Part shown: positions 46,748-56,205 of the stretch, one piece after another
How the letters are laid out: each line of letters begins with the position of its first letter
Numbering within the stretch: position 1 is the stretch's first letter
Source: an uncultured Flavobacterium sp.
GTDB lineage: Bacteria; Bacteroidota; Bacteroidia; Flavobacteriales; Flavobacteriaceae
Reading direction: 5' to 3'
Length of the DNA: 64,000 nucleotides
Assembly: GCA_937773775.1 (NCBI GenBank)
Contig: CALJVL010000013.1
Location: forward strand, 175,773-239,772
Position numbers and translations under genes: made by a program
Notes under the pieces: generated by a model
What the model saw: the letters and a program-made list of their open reading frames with translations, nothing else
Databases searched by the model: none
Told to the model about the DNA's origin: nothing

Positions 46748-46928
46748 TTTTTATGGTGTTAAGCCAAAACTCGTTGCCAGTTACTATTGTGTTAACGGAC
46801 CCGGTTATCAGGTTATTAAAAGGTATAATAATTGGTCAGTCTATTTTAACAAGGCTAAATTACGAACGGTTAAAAAAAATGTTCATAATAAAAACCAATC
46901 GCAATTCGTTATAAAGAGCAGAATGCAA

Positions 46929-46936
46929 TACATTTG
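46929..46936 (+). promoter_or_regulatory. TAnnTTTG box of the TPR gene
   Basis: TACATTTG, an exact match, 21 bases before the ATG at 46958. Confidence 0.6.
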
Positions 46937-46957
46937 AATTATTAAAATAAAATCACA

Positions 46958-49900
46958 ATGCGTAAAATTTCTTGGATCTTCTTTTTATTGACTTTTATTG
47001 TAACTAATACCGTTTCAGCTCAAAAATCAACAATATACACTCATGATTTAGCAGATTTTAATAAAGCAGTTTCGTTGTTTAACGATATGCAGTATGCGTC
47101 TGCCAAAATTATTTTTGAAAAAGTAAAACTGGAAACTACTGACGAAGAATTGAAGTCAGATTGTGCTTATTATGATGCTAATTGCGCTATTCGTCTTAAT
47201 CGAGCTAACGCTGATGTATTGATGGAGAATTTCGTTTCAGATTACCCTACGAGCGCGAAGAGCAATCAAGCTTTTATACAAGTGGCTCATTACTACTTTG
47301 AACAAGGGAATTATTCGCAAGCGCTGCAGTGGTTTGAAAAAGTTGACGAAAGTCAATTGAGTACTAGCGATAGGGATAAGTTTAATTTCCAAAAAGGGTA
47401 CTCTTTTTTCAGTTCCAAGAATAAAAATGAAGCTACTACTTATTTTAACAAAGTGGTAAATTCAGCGGAATATGGTTCGCAAGCCAAGTATTATTTAGGC
47501 TTTATAGCATATGAAGGAGACGATTACAAAGAAGCAACAAAATATTTTGATGAAGTTTCTGGAGAAGAAAAATACAGGGAGAAGCTGTCGTACTATCAGG
47601 CTGATATGAATTTTAAGCTTGGTAATTTTCAAAAAGCAATCGAGTTAGGCCAAAAAGCAATGGATAATTCAAATGCTATTGAAAAGTCGGAATTAAGTAA
47701 AATTATTGGCGAAAGCTATTTTAATTTAAAGCAATATGACAAAGCGGTTCCTTATTTAGCTGCTTACAAAGGGAAAAAAGGAAAGTGGAATAACACTGAT
47801 TTTTACCAATTAGGATACGCATATTACAAACAAAATAATTTTGAAAGTGCTATTTCGCAGTTCAACAAAATCATAAACGGAAAAGATTTCGTTGCTCAAA
47901 ATGCCTATTATCATTTAGGAGAAAGCTATTTGAAATTAGACCAGAAACAGCAAGCTTTAAATGCGTTCAAGAATGCTTCCGAAATGGCGTTTGACGAATC
48001 AATACAAGAAGATGCAGCTTTGAATTATGCGAAATTAAGTTATGAAATTGGTAATTCATACCAAAGTGTTCCCGCAGTTTTATTAGGTTTTATAAAAGAA
48101 TATCCTAATAATTCCAGCCGTTCCGTAATTGAAAAATTATTAATTGACTCTTATATATCTTCTAAAAACTATAAGGAGGCATTGGCTTTATTGGATAAAA
48201 ACAAAAGCCCCGAAAACAAACTAGCGTACCAAAAAGTCACGTTTTATAGAGGATTGGAGTTATATGCTGATAGAAACTACCAAGAGGCGGCAACTATGTT
48301 CGGGAAATCCATCGATGGTCAGATAGATCCCAGTTTCACTGCAAGAGCTACATTTTGGAAAGGAGAAACAGAATATGTTTTGGATGATTTTAAAAATGCC
48401 TTGCTGAGTTATAAGCAATTTGCGGGTTTAGCCATTGGTCGGACTACTCCAGAATTTAAAAACATCAATTACAATATAGCCTATGCTTATTTCAAATTGA
48501 AGGAATATGATCAAGCTGGAGATTACTTTGAAAAGCAGATTGAAACGGTAAAAGGCGACAACGTGCGATTAAAGGATAGTTATTTAAGATTAGGCGATTG
48601 CCGATTTGTGACTTCTAAATATTGGCCAGCCATGGAAGCCTATAATAAAGTAATCGAATCTAAGGGCGTTGATGCTGATTATGCTTATTATCAAAAGGCC
48701 ATGTGTTATGGTTTTATAGCTAAAAATGACAAGAAGATTGAAGAGTTAAATTTATTTTTACAATTGTATCCAAAATCAAGTTATCATGACGATGCGATGT
48801 ATGAATTGGCAAACACCTATGTAGCCAATAAACAACAGGATATTGCTTTGAAAACTTTTGATCGATTGATCGGTGAATATAAAAACGGTTCATACACGGC
48901 AAAATCAATTTTGAGACAAGGTTTGATATATTACAACTCAGATAGAAGTAATGAGGCTTTAAACAAATTTAAAAAAGTAGCAGCTGATTTTCCTAAAACT
49001 CCAGAAGCTCTGGAAGCCGTCTCAACGGCAAGGTTGATATATGTTGACGGAGGTAGAGTGAATGAATATGCGACTTGGGTAAGAACTTTAGATTTTGTTA
49101 CAGTTACAGATGTAGAGCTGGATAATGATTCCTACGAATCAGCAGTAAAACAATTCGAACAAAACAATAGCAATCAGGCCATCTCGGGATTCAACGCTTA
49201 TATATCCAGTTTCCCAACAGGAATCCATTCATTGCAGGCTAACTTTTATTTGGCGCAAGCCTACTATTCTGAAGGACAAAAAGACAAGTCCATTTTGAAT
49301 TACCAATATGTTATTGACCAACCAAGAAGCGAGTTCACGGAACAATCTCTGGCGCGGTTGTCCCAAGTGTTATTGGATAACAACGAAAAAGAGAAAGCGA
49401 TTCCGGTACTAATTCGTTTAGAGAATGAAGCTGATTTTCCCCAAAATAAAGTGTTTGCACAGTCTAATTTGATGAAATGTTATTACGACAAAAAAGACTA
49501 TTCTAATTCAGTTGTGTATGCAGAAAAAGTTTTGAATAATACCAAAACGGATGATAATGTAAAAAGTGATGCTCAAATTATCATTGCTCGTTCCGCAATG
49601 CAAACTGGGGACGAAGAGAAAGCTAGATCGGGCTATGCTAAACTTCTTGTAATTGCTAAGGGTGAATTAGCTGCCGAAGCACTGTATTATGACGCTTATT
49701 TTAAAAATAAAGATGAAAAATTTGAATCTTCAAATGTGTCCGTTCAAAAGCTTGCTAAAAACTATTCTAGTTACCGCTATTTCGGAGCGAAGGGACTGAT
49801 TCTTATGGCAAAAAACTTCTATGGACTTCAAGATAGTTTTCAAGCGACTTATATTTTAGATAATGTCATTCAAAACTTCACTGATTTTCCAGATATCGTA

Positions 49901-49972
49901 ATAGAAGCGCAAACAGAATTGGACGCAATTAAGATGGAAGAATCCAAAACAAATTCATCGATTACAAAGTAA
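46958..49972 (+). CDS. Large periplasmic tetratricopeptide-repeat protein
   Basis: 1004 residues with a signal peptide (MRKISWIFFLLTFIVTNTVSAQ). The rest is an almost continuous series of TPR or TPR-like helical pairs, recognised by repeated A-x-x-x-F and Y-x-x-A patterns (DADYAYYQKAMCYGF, AYYQLG-like segments such as TDFYQLGYAYYKQNNFESA). Perhaps 20 or more repeats are present. No enzyme domain is seen. A scaffold role in the periplasm or outer membrane is inferred. The downstream beta-barrel gene may be its partner. Confidence 0.85.
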   Translation: MRKISWIFFLLTFIVTNTVSAQKSTIYTHDLADFNKAVSLFNDMQYASAKIIFEKVKLETTDEELKSDCAYYDANCAIRLNRANADVLMENFVSDYPTSAKSNQAFIQVAHYYFEQGNYSQALQWFEKVDESQLSTSDRDKFNFQKGYSFFSSKNKNEATTYFNKVVNSAEYGSQAKYYLGFIAYEGDDYKEATKYFDEVSGEEKYREKLSYYQADMNFKLGNFQKAIELGQKAMDNSNAIEKSELSKIIGESYFNLKQYDKAVPYLAAYKGKKGKWNNTDFYQLGYAYYKQNNFESAISQFNKIINGKDFVAQNAYYHLGESYLKLDQKQQALNAFKNASEMAFDESIQEDAALNYAKLSYEIGNSYQSVPAVLLGFIKEYPNNSSRSVIEKLLIDSYISSKNYKEALALLDKNKSPENKLAYQKVTFYRGLELYADRNYQEAATMFGKSIDGQIDPSFTARATFWKGETEYVLDDFKNALLSYKQFAGLAIGRTTPEFKNINYNIAYAYFKLKEYDQAGDYFEKQIETVKGDNVRLKDSYLRLGDCRFVTSKYWPAMEAYNKVIESKGVDADYAYYQKAMCYGFIAKNDKKIEELNLFLQLYPKSSYHDDAMYELANTYVANKQQDIALKTFDRLIGEYKNGSYTAKSILRQGLIYYNSDRSNEALNKFKKVAADFPKTPEALEAVSTARLIYVDGGRVNEYATWVRTLDFVTVTDVELDNDSYESAVKQFEQNNSNQAISGFNAYISSFPTGIHSLQANFYLAQAYYSEGQKDKSILNYQYVIDQPRSEFTEQSLARLSQVLLDNNEKEKAIPVLIRLENEADFPQNKVFAQSNLMKCYYDKKDYSNSVVYAEKVLNNTKTDDNVKSDAQIIIARSAMQTGDEEKARSGYAKLLVIAKGELAAEALYYDAYFKNKDEKFESSNVSVQKLAKNYSSYRYFGAKGLILMAKNFYGLQDSFQATYILDNVIQNFTDFPDIVIEAQTELDAIKMEESKTNSSITK

Positions 49973-50040
49973 AGAAGTCAAAGAACAAGAAAAACAGGTT
50001 TCATATTATCAATATAATTGGCACCTAAAAATATACGTTA

Positions 50041-50904
50041 ATGAATATACCTTTTTACATTGTTGATGTTTTTGCAGAGAAAAAATATGCAGGTAATCAA
50101 TTGGCTGTTTTCTTAGGGGCGGATATCTTGATTGATGGTGAAATGCAAAAAATTGCTCGCGAAATTAATTTTGCAGAAAGCACTTTTATTACTAAGCTAG
50201 ATACAGAAAATGACGTTGCAGAAATTAGAATTTTTACTCCAGAGCATGAAATGAAGTTTGCCGGGCATCCAATTATAGGGACATCGTGGGTTTTGATGAA
50301 TAAAGTATTTAAAAACCAACCTACAGAGATTACTTTGTTGGTTCCTATTGGGGAAATTCCTATTTATCAAAAGGGAGATTTAATTTGGTTAAAGGCGGCT
50401 CAGCCAGAATTTTTTGATATTTTCTTAGAAGCAGATTTTTTGTCGTTTAGCAATTTAAGGAGTGCTGATTTTGACAAAAATTTTCCTATTCAAGAAGTTA
50501 GTACTGGGAGTGCTTTTGTAATTATCCCAATAACCAATAAAAGAGCGTTAGAGAATTTACTGCTCGATCTGGTTAAAATGAATGAATGGCTGCATGGGCA
50601 TTGTAAAACGAGTCATAGAGCCTTGTATTTTTATTGTTTAGAAGACACAGTACTCATTAGTAGGATGTTTTGTGTTGAAAATAATCAGCTTATAGAAGAT
50701 GCAGCGACAGGAAGTGCTAGTACTTGTTTGCAAGCTTTTCTTTTAAAGTATTACTCCGCAGAAATTCAGATTATTAATCATCAAGGTGATTTTATTAACA
50801 GATCGTCTCAAATTTATTTTGATGGAAAAGTAACTAAGAATCATTTTGATATAAGGATTGGTGGGAAAACGCAATTCGTCGCAAAAGGCGAATGGGAAGT
50901 TTAG
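50041..50904 (+). CDS. PhzF-family isomerase/epimerase
   Basis: 287 residues with a two-domain DAP-epimerase-like fold. The catalytic Glu46 lies in FAESTFI. FAGHPIIGTSW and the later EDAATGSASTCLQAFLL are the paired family motifs (GHP and DAATGSA). PhzF in phenazine synthesis isomerises dihydro-hydroxyanthranilate, but no other phenazine genes are here and most relatives have unknown substrates. It sits between the TPR gene and the barrel gene, with short gaps on both sides. Confidence 0.87.
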   Translation: MNIPFYIVDVFAEKKYAGNQLAVFLGADILIDGEMQKIAREINFAESTFITKLDTENDVAEIRIFTPEHEMKFAGHPIIGTSWVLMNKVFKNQPTEITLLVPIGEIPIYQKGDLIWLKAAQPEFFDIFLEADFLSFSNLRSADFDKNFPIQEVSTGSAFVIIPITNKRALENLLLDLVKMNEWLHGHCKTSHRALYFYCLEDTVLISRMFCVENNQLIEDAATGSASTCLQAFLLKYYSAEIQIINHQGDFINRSSQIYFDGKVTKNHFDIRIGGKTQFVAKGEWEV

Positions 50905-51025
50905 ATGACGAGGTCGAGAATAAATAAGAAGTAAAAAGATCAAGAAAAAAATAGGGAAAGGATAGGGATTAGACAATTTTGAAAAGTCTTGCTGCTTTCT
51001 TTTTTTATAAAAAAATAGATAAAAT

Positions 51026-52786
51026 ATGAAATTCAATTTCCAAAATAAAACTGCAATTGTACTGATGGTAGTAGCCTTCCAGTTTTCATTTGCTCAAATA
51101 AAGGAAGATAACATTGGTTCTGAAGTGGTTAATGTGGTTAAACCTTATACGCCGACGCTATCTGACGCATTTAAAGTCAGGGAAACAGTTGTGCTAGACG
51201 ACGAGGGAAATGCCAAAAAAGAAATAATTAATTATTCTATTTTTTCTTTTCCAGTTGCTTCCACTTTCACGCCTTCTAAAGGAAAAGCAGAGGGAGTAGA
51301 TAAGACGAAACAAGCGCATTTATATGATAACTATGCGACCTTGGGATTCGGAAACTATAGAACTTTAAACGCCGAGTTGTTCGTAAACCAAGATTTGGGT
51401 AATAACGATTATGTTGGGGGAATGTTTCGGCACCTTTCTTCGCAAGGAGGAATAAAAGGTGTTGAACTGGATGATCGCTTTTATGACACATCGATAGATC
51501 TAACGTACGGAGCAAATACGAACGCTATGTCTTGGAACCTTGATTTAGGTTATAAAAACCAGATTTACAATTGGTACGGTTTGCCATCAGAGTTTGGGAG
51601 CAGCTTATCTACAAGCGACCGCGCTTTTTTAGTGGACGGGATTAATGCCCAACATTTGTATAACACCTACTCCATTGGCGGTAAAATTGACTTTAATGAG
51701 GGGCTACTTAACGATGCTAACCTTAAGTTGAGTCACTTTACGGATAGTTTTGGTTCGGCTGAAAATAGGTTTTATATAAAGCCTTCTTTGCAATTTGTCG
51801 TAATGGATGAATCTATTAATACTAATATAATTGTAGATTACGTGGGTGGTAGTTTTGATAAAAATTACGATAATACAAATACAGAACCTTTAAAATATGG
51901 TTTTACTAATTTTGGTATCGCACCTACTTTTGTCATGCAAGAAGATGATTGGACTTTGAATATTGGTGCTGCAGTTTTTTATAGTTTAGACAACGAAAAC
52001 AGCAATAATAAGCTTTTCATTTATCCGCAAGTTAATGCCAGTTACAAAGTGGTTGGGGATTTAATGATTTTTTATGCCGGTGCCGAAGGGAATTTAGAAC
52101 AAAACTCTTATCTAGATTTTGCCAATGAAAACGCGTTTTTGTCACCAACTTTAAATATTGCTCCTACTGACAAACAATATGATGTTTTTGCCGGTTTGAA
52201 GGGGAAATTGACCAATAACGTGAGTTATAATATTCGCGGGTCTTACATCAATGAAAGAAATAAAGCTTTGTTTACCAGTAATGATTATAATGAGAGTACG
52301 GCTAATGAAGATTACGCTTTTGGGAATTCGATGCAGGTTGTTTACGACGACATGAGAACATTAAGTTTCTCGGGAGATTTAAAAGCTAATTTTTCGGATA
52401 ATGTAACTTTTGGAGTAAGTGGAACATTTAATAGCTACACGAATGATTTTCAGCAGGAAGCTTGGAATTTGCCAGAAATAAAATTGAATTCGAATATTGA
52501 TTTTAATATTACACCAAAATGGTTTGCTGGTGCTACTGTTTTTTATGTAGGAGAACGAAAAGATATACAGGGAAATACTGATATTGTTAATATAGTCGCT
52601 CCGAGTCCAATAACTTTAGATAGTTACTTTGATGTTAATGCACATGTGGGGTATAAATACAATGATCGTTTGACCGGTTTTATAAGAGCCAACAACATTA
52701 CGAACCAAGCCTATGAAAAATGGTTAAACTATCAGGTTCAGGGTTTCCAGATTGTTGCGGGAGCAAATTATAAGTTTGATTTTTAA
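51026..52786 (+). CDS. Outer-membrane beta-barrel (TonB-receptor-like, no plug)
   Basis: 586 residues with a signal peptide (to about residue 24). After a linker the sequence is a long series of amphipathic strands (FGNYRTLNAELFVNQD, DWTLNIGAAVFYSLD, GYKYNDRLTGFIRANNITNQAYEKW). The final strand ends FQIVAGANYKFDF, a typical terminal barrel strand. No plug domain is visible, so it is not a normal active receptor. It lies downstream of the TPR and PhzF genes and has its own terminator. Confidence 0.78.
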   Translation: MKFNFQNKTAIVLMVVAFQFSFAQIKEDNIGSEVVNVVKPYTPTLSDAFKVRETVVLDDEGNAKKEIINYSIFSFPVASTFTPSKGKAEGVDKTKQAHLYDNYATLGFGNYRTLNAELFVNQDLGNNDYVGGMFRHLSSQGGIKGVELDDRFYDTSIDLTYGANTNAMSWNLDLGYKNQIYNWYGLPSEFGSSLSTSDRAFLVDGINAQHLYNTYSIGGKIDFNEGLLNDANLKLSHFTDSFGSAENRFYIKPSLQFVVMDESINTNIIVDYVGGSFDKNYDNTNTEPLKYGFTNFGIAPTFVMQEDDWTLNIGAAVFYSLDNENSNNKLFIYPQVNASYKVVGDLMIFYAGAEGNLEQNSYLDFANENAFLSPTLNIAPTDKQYDVFAGLKGKLTNNVSYNIRGSYINERNKALFTSNDYNESTANEDYAFGNSMQVVYDDMRTLSFSGDLKANFSDNVTFGVSGTFNSYTNDFQQEAWNLPEIKLNSNIDFNITPKWFAGATVFYVGERKDIQGNTDIVNIVAPSPITLDSYFDVNAHVGYKYNDRLTGFIRANNITNQAYEKWLNYQVQGFQIVAGANYKFDF

Positions 52787-52837
52787 TTTATTTCTATCAA
52801 TTAATATGTTTCAGGTTAAGCTTAGAAATACCACTAA

Positions 52838-52873
52838 AAAAAATGGCTTCCATGTTTTGAAAGCCATTTTTTT
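52838..52873 (+). terminator. Terminator after the beta-barrel gene
   Basis: AAAATGGCTT / AAAGCCATTTT with a central loop, then T-run. The minus strand also has T, so the convergent DUF2911 gene may use it too. Confidence 0.75.
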
Positions 52874-52888
52874 ATGTTCATAAAAGAG

Positions 52889-53431
52889 TTACTCAGTAAA
52901 AGGAACAGCCAGTCTCATCTTGTCCCAACCCATATTTAACACAATACCGTCGTCAGCCTTGGTGAAAACCATCGAAAAGGCTTCAAGTGATTCGGTTGCT
53001 TCTGTTACGGGAACGCTTAGTCTGGCGACATCATTTTCTTGTTTGTAAAAATAGGCCCCCCAAACATTAAGGTCTTTGTTGATAATTACCGTGTATGAAT
53101 CTTTTTCAGGAATGGTATATAAGGTATAAGTACCCGCCTTAATTTTTGTTTGTCCTAAATTCATATCCTTAAAAAAAGTAATTTCAGCTGCTTCGTTAGC
53201 TCCCGTTCTCCATACTTTTCCGTTTGGGGCCAATTCGTTGACACTACGTCCTTTTAGTAACGGCCTGCTATAGGTTACTTTCGCTATTTTAGCGGCATCT
53301 TTATAATCAGTTGGGAAAGAAGCGATATCCATTGAGCTTTTATCTAGGTCAGGGAATTTTTGGGCATGCAGATTAGCGGATAAAAGAACCGTAAAGGCAA
53401 ATGCAATTGTTGTAATAATAGATTTTTTCAT
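52889..53431 (-). CDS. Secreted DUF2911-family protein
   Basis: 180 residues with a signal peptide (MKKSIITTIAFAFTVLLSANLHAQ). The DUF2911 pattern is clear: KVTYSRPLLKGRSV, VWRTGANEAAEITF, GTYTLYTIPEKDSYTVIINKDLNVWGAY and a final LNMGWDKMRLAVPF. These proteins are exported beta-rich proteins of unknown function, common in Bacteroidota. A near-consensus -7 box (TAGCTTTA) lies upstream on the minus strand. Confidence 0.85.
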   Translation of the reverse strand: MKKSIITTIAFAFTVLLSANLHAQKFPDLDKSSMDIASFPTDYKDAAKIAKVTYSRPLLKGRSVNELAPNGKVWRTGANEAAEITFFKDMNLGQTKIKAGTYTLYTIPEKDSYTVIINKDLNVWGAYFYKQENDVARLSVPVTEATESLEAFSMVFTKADDGIVLNMGWDKMRLAVPFTE

Positions 53432-53560
53432 GGTCTGTTTTAAAATGTTAGAACGTTAAAAATATTAATTATGTGGGTATAAAGCTAAATAATCTTGTTA
53501 AAAGTGGTTGTAGACTTTAAACAGGGCCTAAATAAAATAAGAGTCTCTTAAATAATAGCA

Positions 53561-53568
53561 TAACTTTG
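53561..53568 (+). promoter_or_regulatory. TAnnTTTG box upstream of the Gre-like gene
   Basis: TAACTTTG, an exact match, about 90 bases before the ATG at 53657. Confidence 0.45.
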
Positions 53569-53656
53569 GGCTCATTTATGAGTGGTGAGAAAGTTCTAAT
53601 TTTATTGGTAGCCTGTCATTGAACCGCAATCTGAATTTAAAAATAAAAATAAAAAC

Positions 53657-54106
53657 ATGACTTTCAAGCAAAAGATATATCAATATTATGTACAACTCGT
53701 TCAAGACAAAATAGATGTTTTCAGGGACATGATAGGCGCTCTTACCGAAGATTCTAAAAATGATGCCAAAGGTTCCGCAGGAGATAAACATGAAACGGCT
53801 TTGTCGATGATGCATATCGAACAAGAGAAACTCAATACTAAATTGAGAGAGGTGGTAAATCAAAAAGTAGTTTTGGATAAAATTGACCCGACCAAAACAG
53901 CTCAAACAATTATCGTGGGGAGCCTGGTAAAAGCTAACGGAATCTATCTGTATATGAGTTTGGCCTTGCCAAAAATCAATATTGAGGGAGTTAATGTTAT
54001 CGCGTTGTCACCGCAGTCGCCTCTAGGAAATAAGCTAATGGGAAATGTAGTAGGATTTACATTTGAGATTAACGGGACGACCTATGTGATAGAAGAGACT
54101 TCGTAG
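53657..54106 (+). CDS. GreA/GreB-like C-terminal domain protein
   Basis: 149 residues, no signal peptide. The N-terminal half is a helical segment (MTFKQKIYQYYVQLVQDKID to about residue 75). The C-terminal half resembles the FKBP-like domain of Gre transcript-cleavage factors: VIALSPQSPLGNKLMGNVVGFTFE and NGTTYVIEE. GreA proper has a two-helix coiled coil with the acidic tip that reaches the polymerase channel; here the helical part has an acidic loop but no clear match to the DxxE tip. It may be an RNA-polymerase-binding protein rather than a cleavage factor. Database labels such as oxoacyl-ACP synthase seem misplaced. Confidence 0.6.
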   Translation: MTFKQKIYQYYVQLVQDKIDVFRDMIGALTEDSKNDAKGSAGDKHETALSMMHIEQEKLNTKLREVVNQKVVLDKIDPTKTAQTIIVGSLVKANGIYLYMSLALPKINIEGVNVIALSPQSPLGNKLMGNVVGFTFEINGTTYVIEETS

Positions 54107-54293
54107 TCTTTAATTTTAGGATATAGTCTTTATTGGTATAGTAGTGTAATTCTGGAAGGAATAATTTTGGAATTATGAACTTTAAAACTGCTTTTTGAGT
54201 TTTTTTAATTACTTATTTTATGCAAAAACTTATTTTTAGTTTCAATTTATAACTAAATATACAATAAGTGTTTTTCAATTGTAACCATAACTT

Positions 54294-54301
54294 CATCTTT
54301 G
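54294..54301 (+). promoter_or_regulatory. Near-consensus -7 box of asnB
   Basis: CATCTTTG, one mismatch from TAnnTTTG, 38 bases before the asnB start. Confidence 0.35.
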
Positions 54302-54339
54302 CCTTAACAAATAAAACAAACCAATAAAAATATATAGTT

Positions 54340-56016
54340 ATGTGCGGAATAGTATGTGCCTTTGACCTAAAACAAAAAGCAGAAGCTTTAAGACCACAAG
54401 TGTTAGAAATGTCCAAAATTATCCGTCATCGCGGTCCGGACTGGAGTGGAATTTTTAGTAATGAAAAGGCGATTATGTCTCATGAACGGTTGGCTATTGT
54501 AGATCCGTCTTCGGGTAAACAACCATTATTCAGTGAAGATAAACAACTGATTTTAGCTGCAAACGGTGAAATTTATAACCATAGAGAATTGCGTAAACAA
54601 TTTGAAGGGAAATATAACTTTCAAACTGAAAGTGACTGTGAGGTTATTTTGGCTCTCTACAAAGAAAAAGGACCTCATTTTATAGACGAAATGAACGGTA
54701 TTTTTGGATTTGCCATTTATGACGTAGAAAAAGACGAGTATTTTGTTGCCCGCGACCATATGGGGATTATTCCATTATACATTGGTTGGGATCAACATGG
54801 GACTTTTTATGTAGCTTCAGAGTTGAAAGCATTAGAAGGATATTGCACAAAAATCCAATTGTTTCCTCCTGGACACTATATGACGAGCAAAGACGGGGAA
54901 TTTGTACAATGGTACAAAAGAGAATGGACAGAATTTGATGCCGTAAAAGACAACGAAACAAGTATTGAGGATATTAAAGTGGCGCTTGAGGCAGCGGTGC
55001 ACAGACAATTGATGAGTGACGTGCCTTATGGCGTATTGCTTTCTGGAGGGTTAGATTCCTCTATTACTTCGGCTGTAGCCAAAAAATATGCTCAAAAACG
55101 TATTGAATCGGGAGATACGGTCGATGCTTGGTACCCGCAATTGCATTCTTTTTCTGTAGGACTCGAAGGCTCTCCTGATTTGGCTGCAGCTCAAAAAGTG
55201 GCAGATCACATTGGTACCATTCACCATGAAATTAAGTTCACCATCCAAGAGGGTTTAGATGCTGTTAAAGATGTGATTTATAACCTGGAGACTTATGATG
55301 TAACTACAATTAGAGCATCGACGCCAATGTGGTTAATGGCGCGAGTTATTAAGTCAATGGGAATTAAAATGGTATTATCAGGTGAAGGAGCAGATGAGCT
55401 TTTTGGAGGATATTTGTACTTTCACAAAGCTCCAAATGCAAGAGAATTTCACGAAGAAACGGTTCGTAAATTAAGTAAATTACATATGTACGATTGTCTG
55501 CGTGCTAACAAAAGCTTAGCAGCTTGGGGTATTGAAGGGCGAGTGCCATTTTTAGATAAAGAATTTATGGATGTGGCAATGAGAGTTAATCCACAAGATA
55601 AAATGATCAACAAGGAACATCCAATGGAAAAATGGGTTGTTCGTAAGGCTTTTGAAGATATGTTGCCGGAAAGTATCGCCTGGAGACAAAAAGAACAGTT
55701 TAGTGATGGTGTTGGTTACGGTTGGATAGATAACCTGAAAGAAGTAGTGGCCGTGAAAGTTTCTGATGAGCAGTTGGCAAATGCGAAATACAAGTTTCCA
55801 TTACAAACCCCAACTTCTAAAGAGGAATACTATTACCGTTCTATTTTTGCAGATCATTTTCCAAGTGACGCCGCTGCACTATGCGTACCACAAGAAGCAA
55901 GTGTTGCTTGTAGTACTAAAATTGCGCTAGAATGGGACGAGGCGTTCAAGAACATGAATGATCCTTCAGGAAGAGCAGTGGCTAATGTCCATACAGATTC
56001 GTATGTAAAAGGATAA
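54340..56016 (+). CDS. asnB: Asparagine synthetase B (glutamine-hydrolysing)
   Basis: 558 residues. The Ntn glutaminase domain has Cys2 as nucleophile (MCGIVCAFD); the start is fixed because Cys2 must become the N-terminus. RHRGPDWSG, ANGEIYNH and ESDCEVI complete the glutaminase. The synthetase domain has the PP-loop SGGLDSS (235-241), where ATP activates aspartate. The pathway is aspartate + glutamine + ATP to asparagine. Terminator follows. Confidence 0.96.
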   Translation: MCGIVCAFDLKQKAEALRPQVLEMSKIIRHRGPDWSGIFSNEKAIMSHERLAIVDPSSGKQPLFSEDKQLILAANGEIYNHRELRKQFEGKYNFQTESDCEVILALYKEKGPHFIDEMNGIFGFAIYDVEKDEYFVARDHMGIIPLYIGWDQHGTFYVASELKALEGYCTKIQLFPPGHYMTSKDGEFVQWYKREWTEFDAVKDNETSIEDIKVALEAAVHRQLMSDVPYGVLLSGGLDSSITSAVAKKYAQKRIESGDTVDAWYPQLHSFSVGLEGSPDLAAAQKVADHIGTIHHEIKFTIQEGLDAVKDVIYNLETYDVTTIRASTPMWLMARVIKSMGIKMVLSGEGADELFGGYLYFHKAPNAREFHEETVRKLSKLHMYDCLRANKSLAAWGIEGRVPFLDKEFMDVAMRVNPQDKMINKEHPMEKWVVRKAFEDMLPESIAWRQKEQFSDGVGYGWIDNLKEVVAVKVSDEQLANAKYKFPLQTPTSKEEYYYRSIFADHFPSDAAALCVPQEASVACSTKIALEWDEAFKNMNDPSGRAVANVHTDSYVKG

Positions 56017-56058
56017 AAGATTGTTTTGTACACTTAATATGCAATTTTTAAAAACAGT

Positions 56059-56090
56059 AAGGCGTTCTCCATCTCGGAGGCGCCTTTGTT
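56059..56090 (+). terminator. Terminator after asnB
   Basis: AAGGCG..CTCC / GGAG..CGCCTT nested stem, with short T-rich tail. Confidence 0.7.
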
Positions 56091-56205
56091 ATATTATGCA
56101 AAATAGACAATTGTAGTAATAATTAAGTATTTTCTTAAATAAGTAGGTCTAGCTTCTTTATATATTGGTCTTCTTTTTTATATTAGCGTATCTAAATACC
56201 ATATT

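Noticed and set aside
50041..50904. Phenazine biosynthesis locus
   Set aside because: Only a PhzF homologue is present; no phzA-E or phzG. The family is broad.
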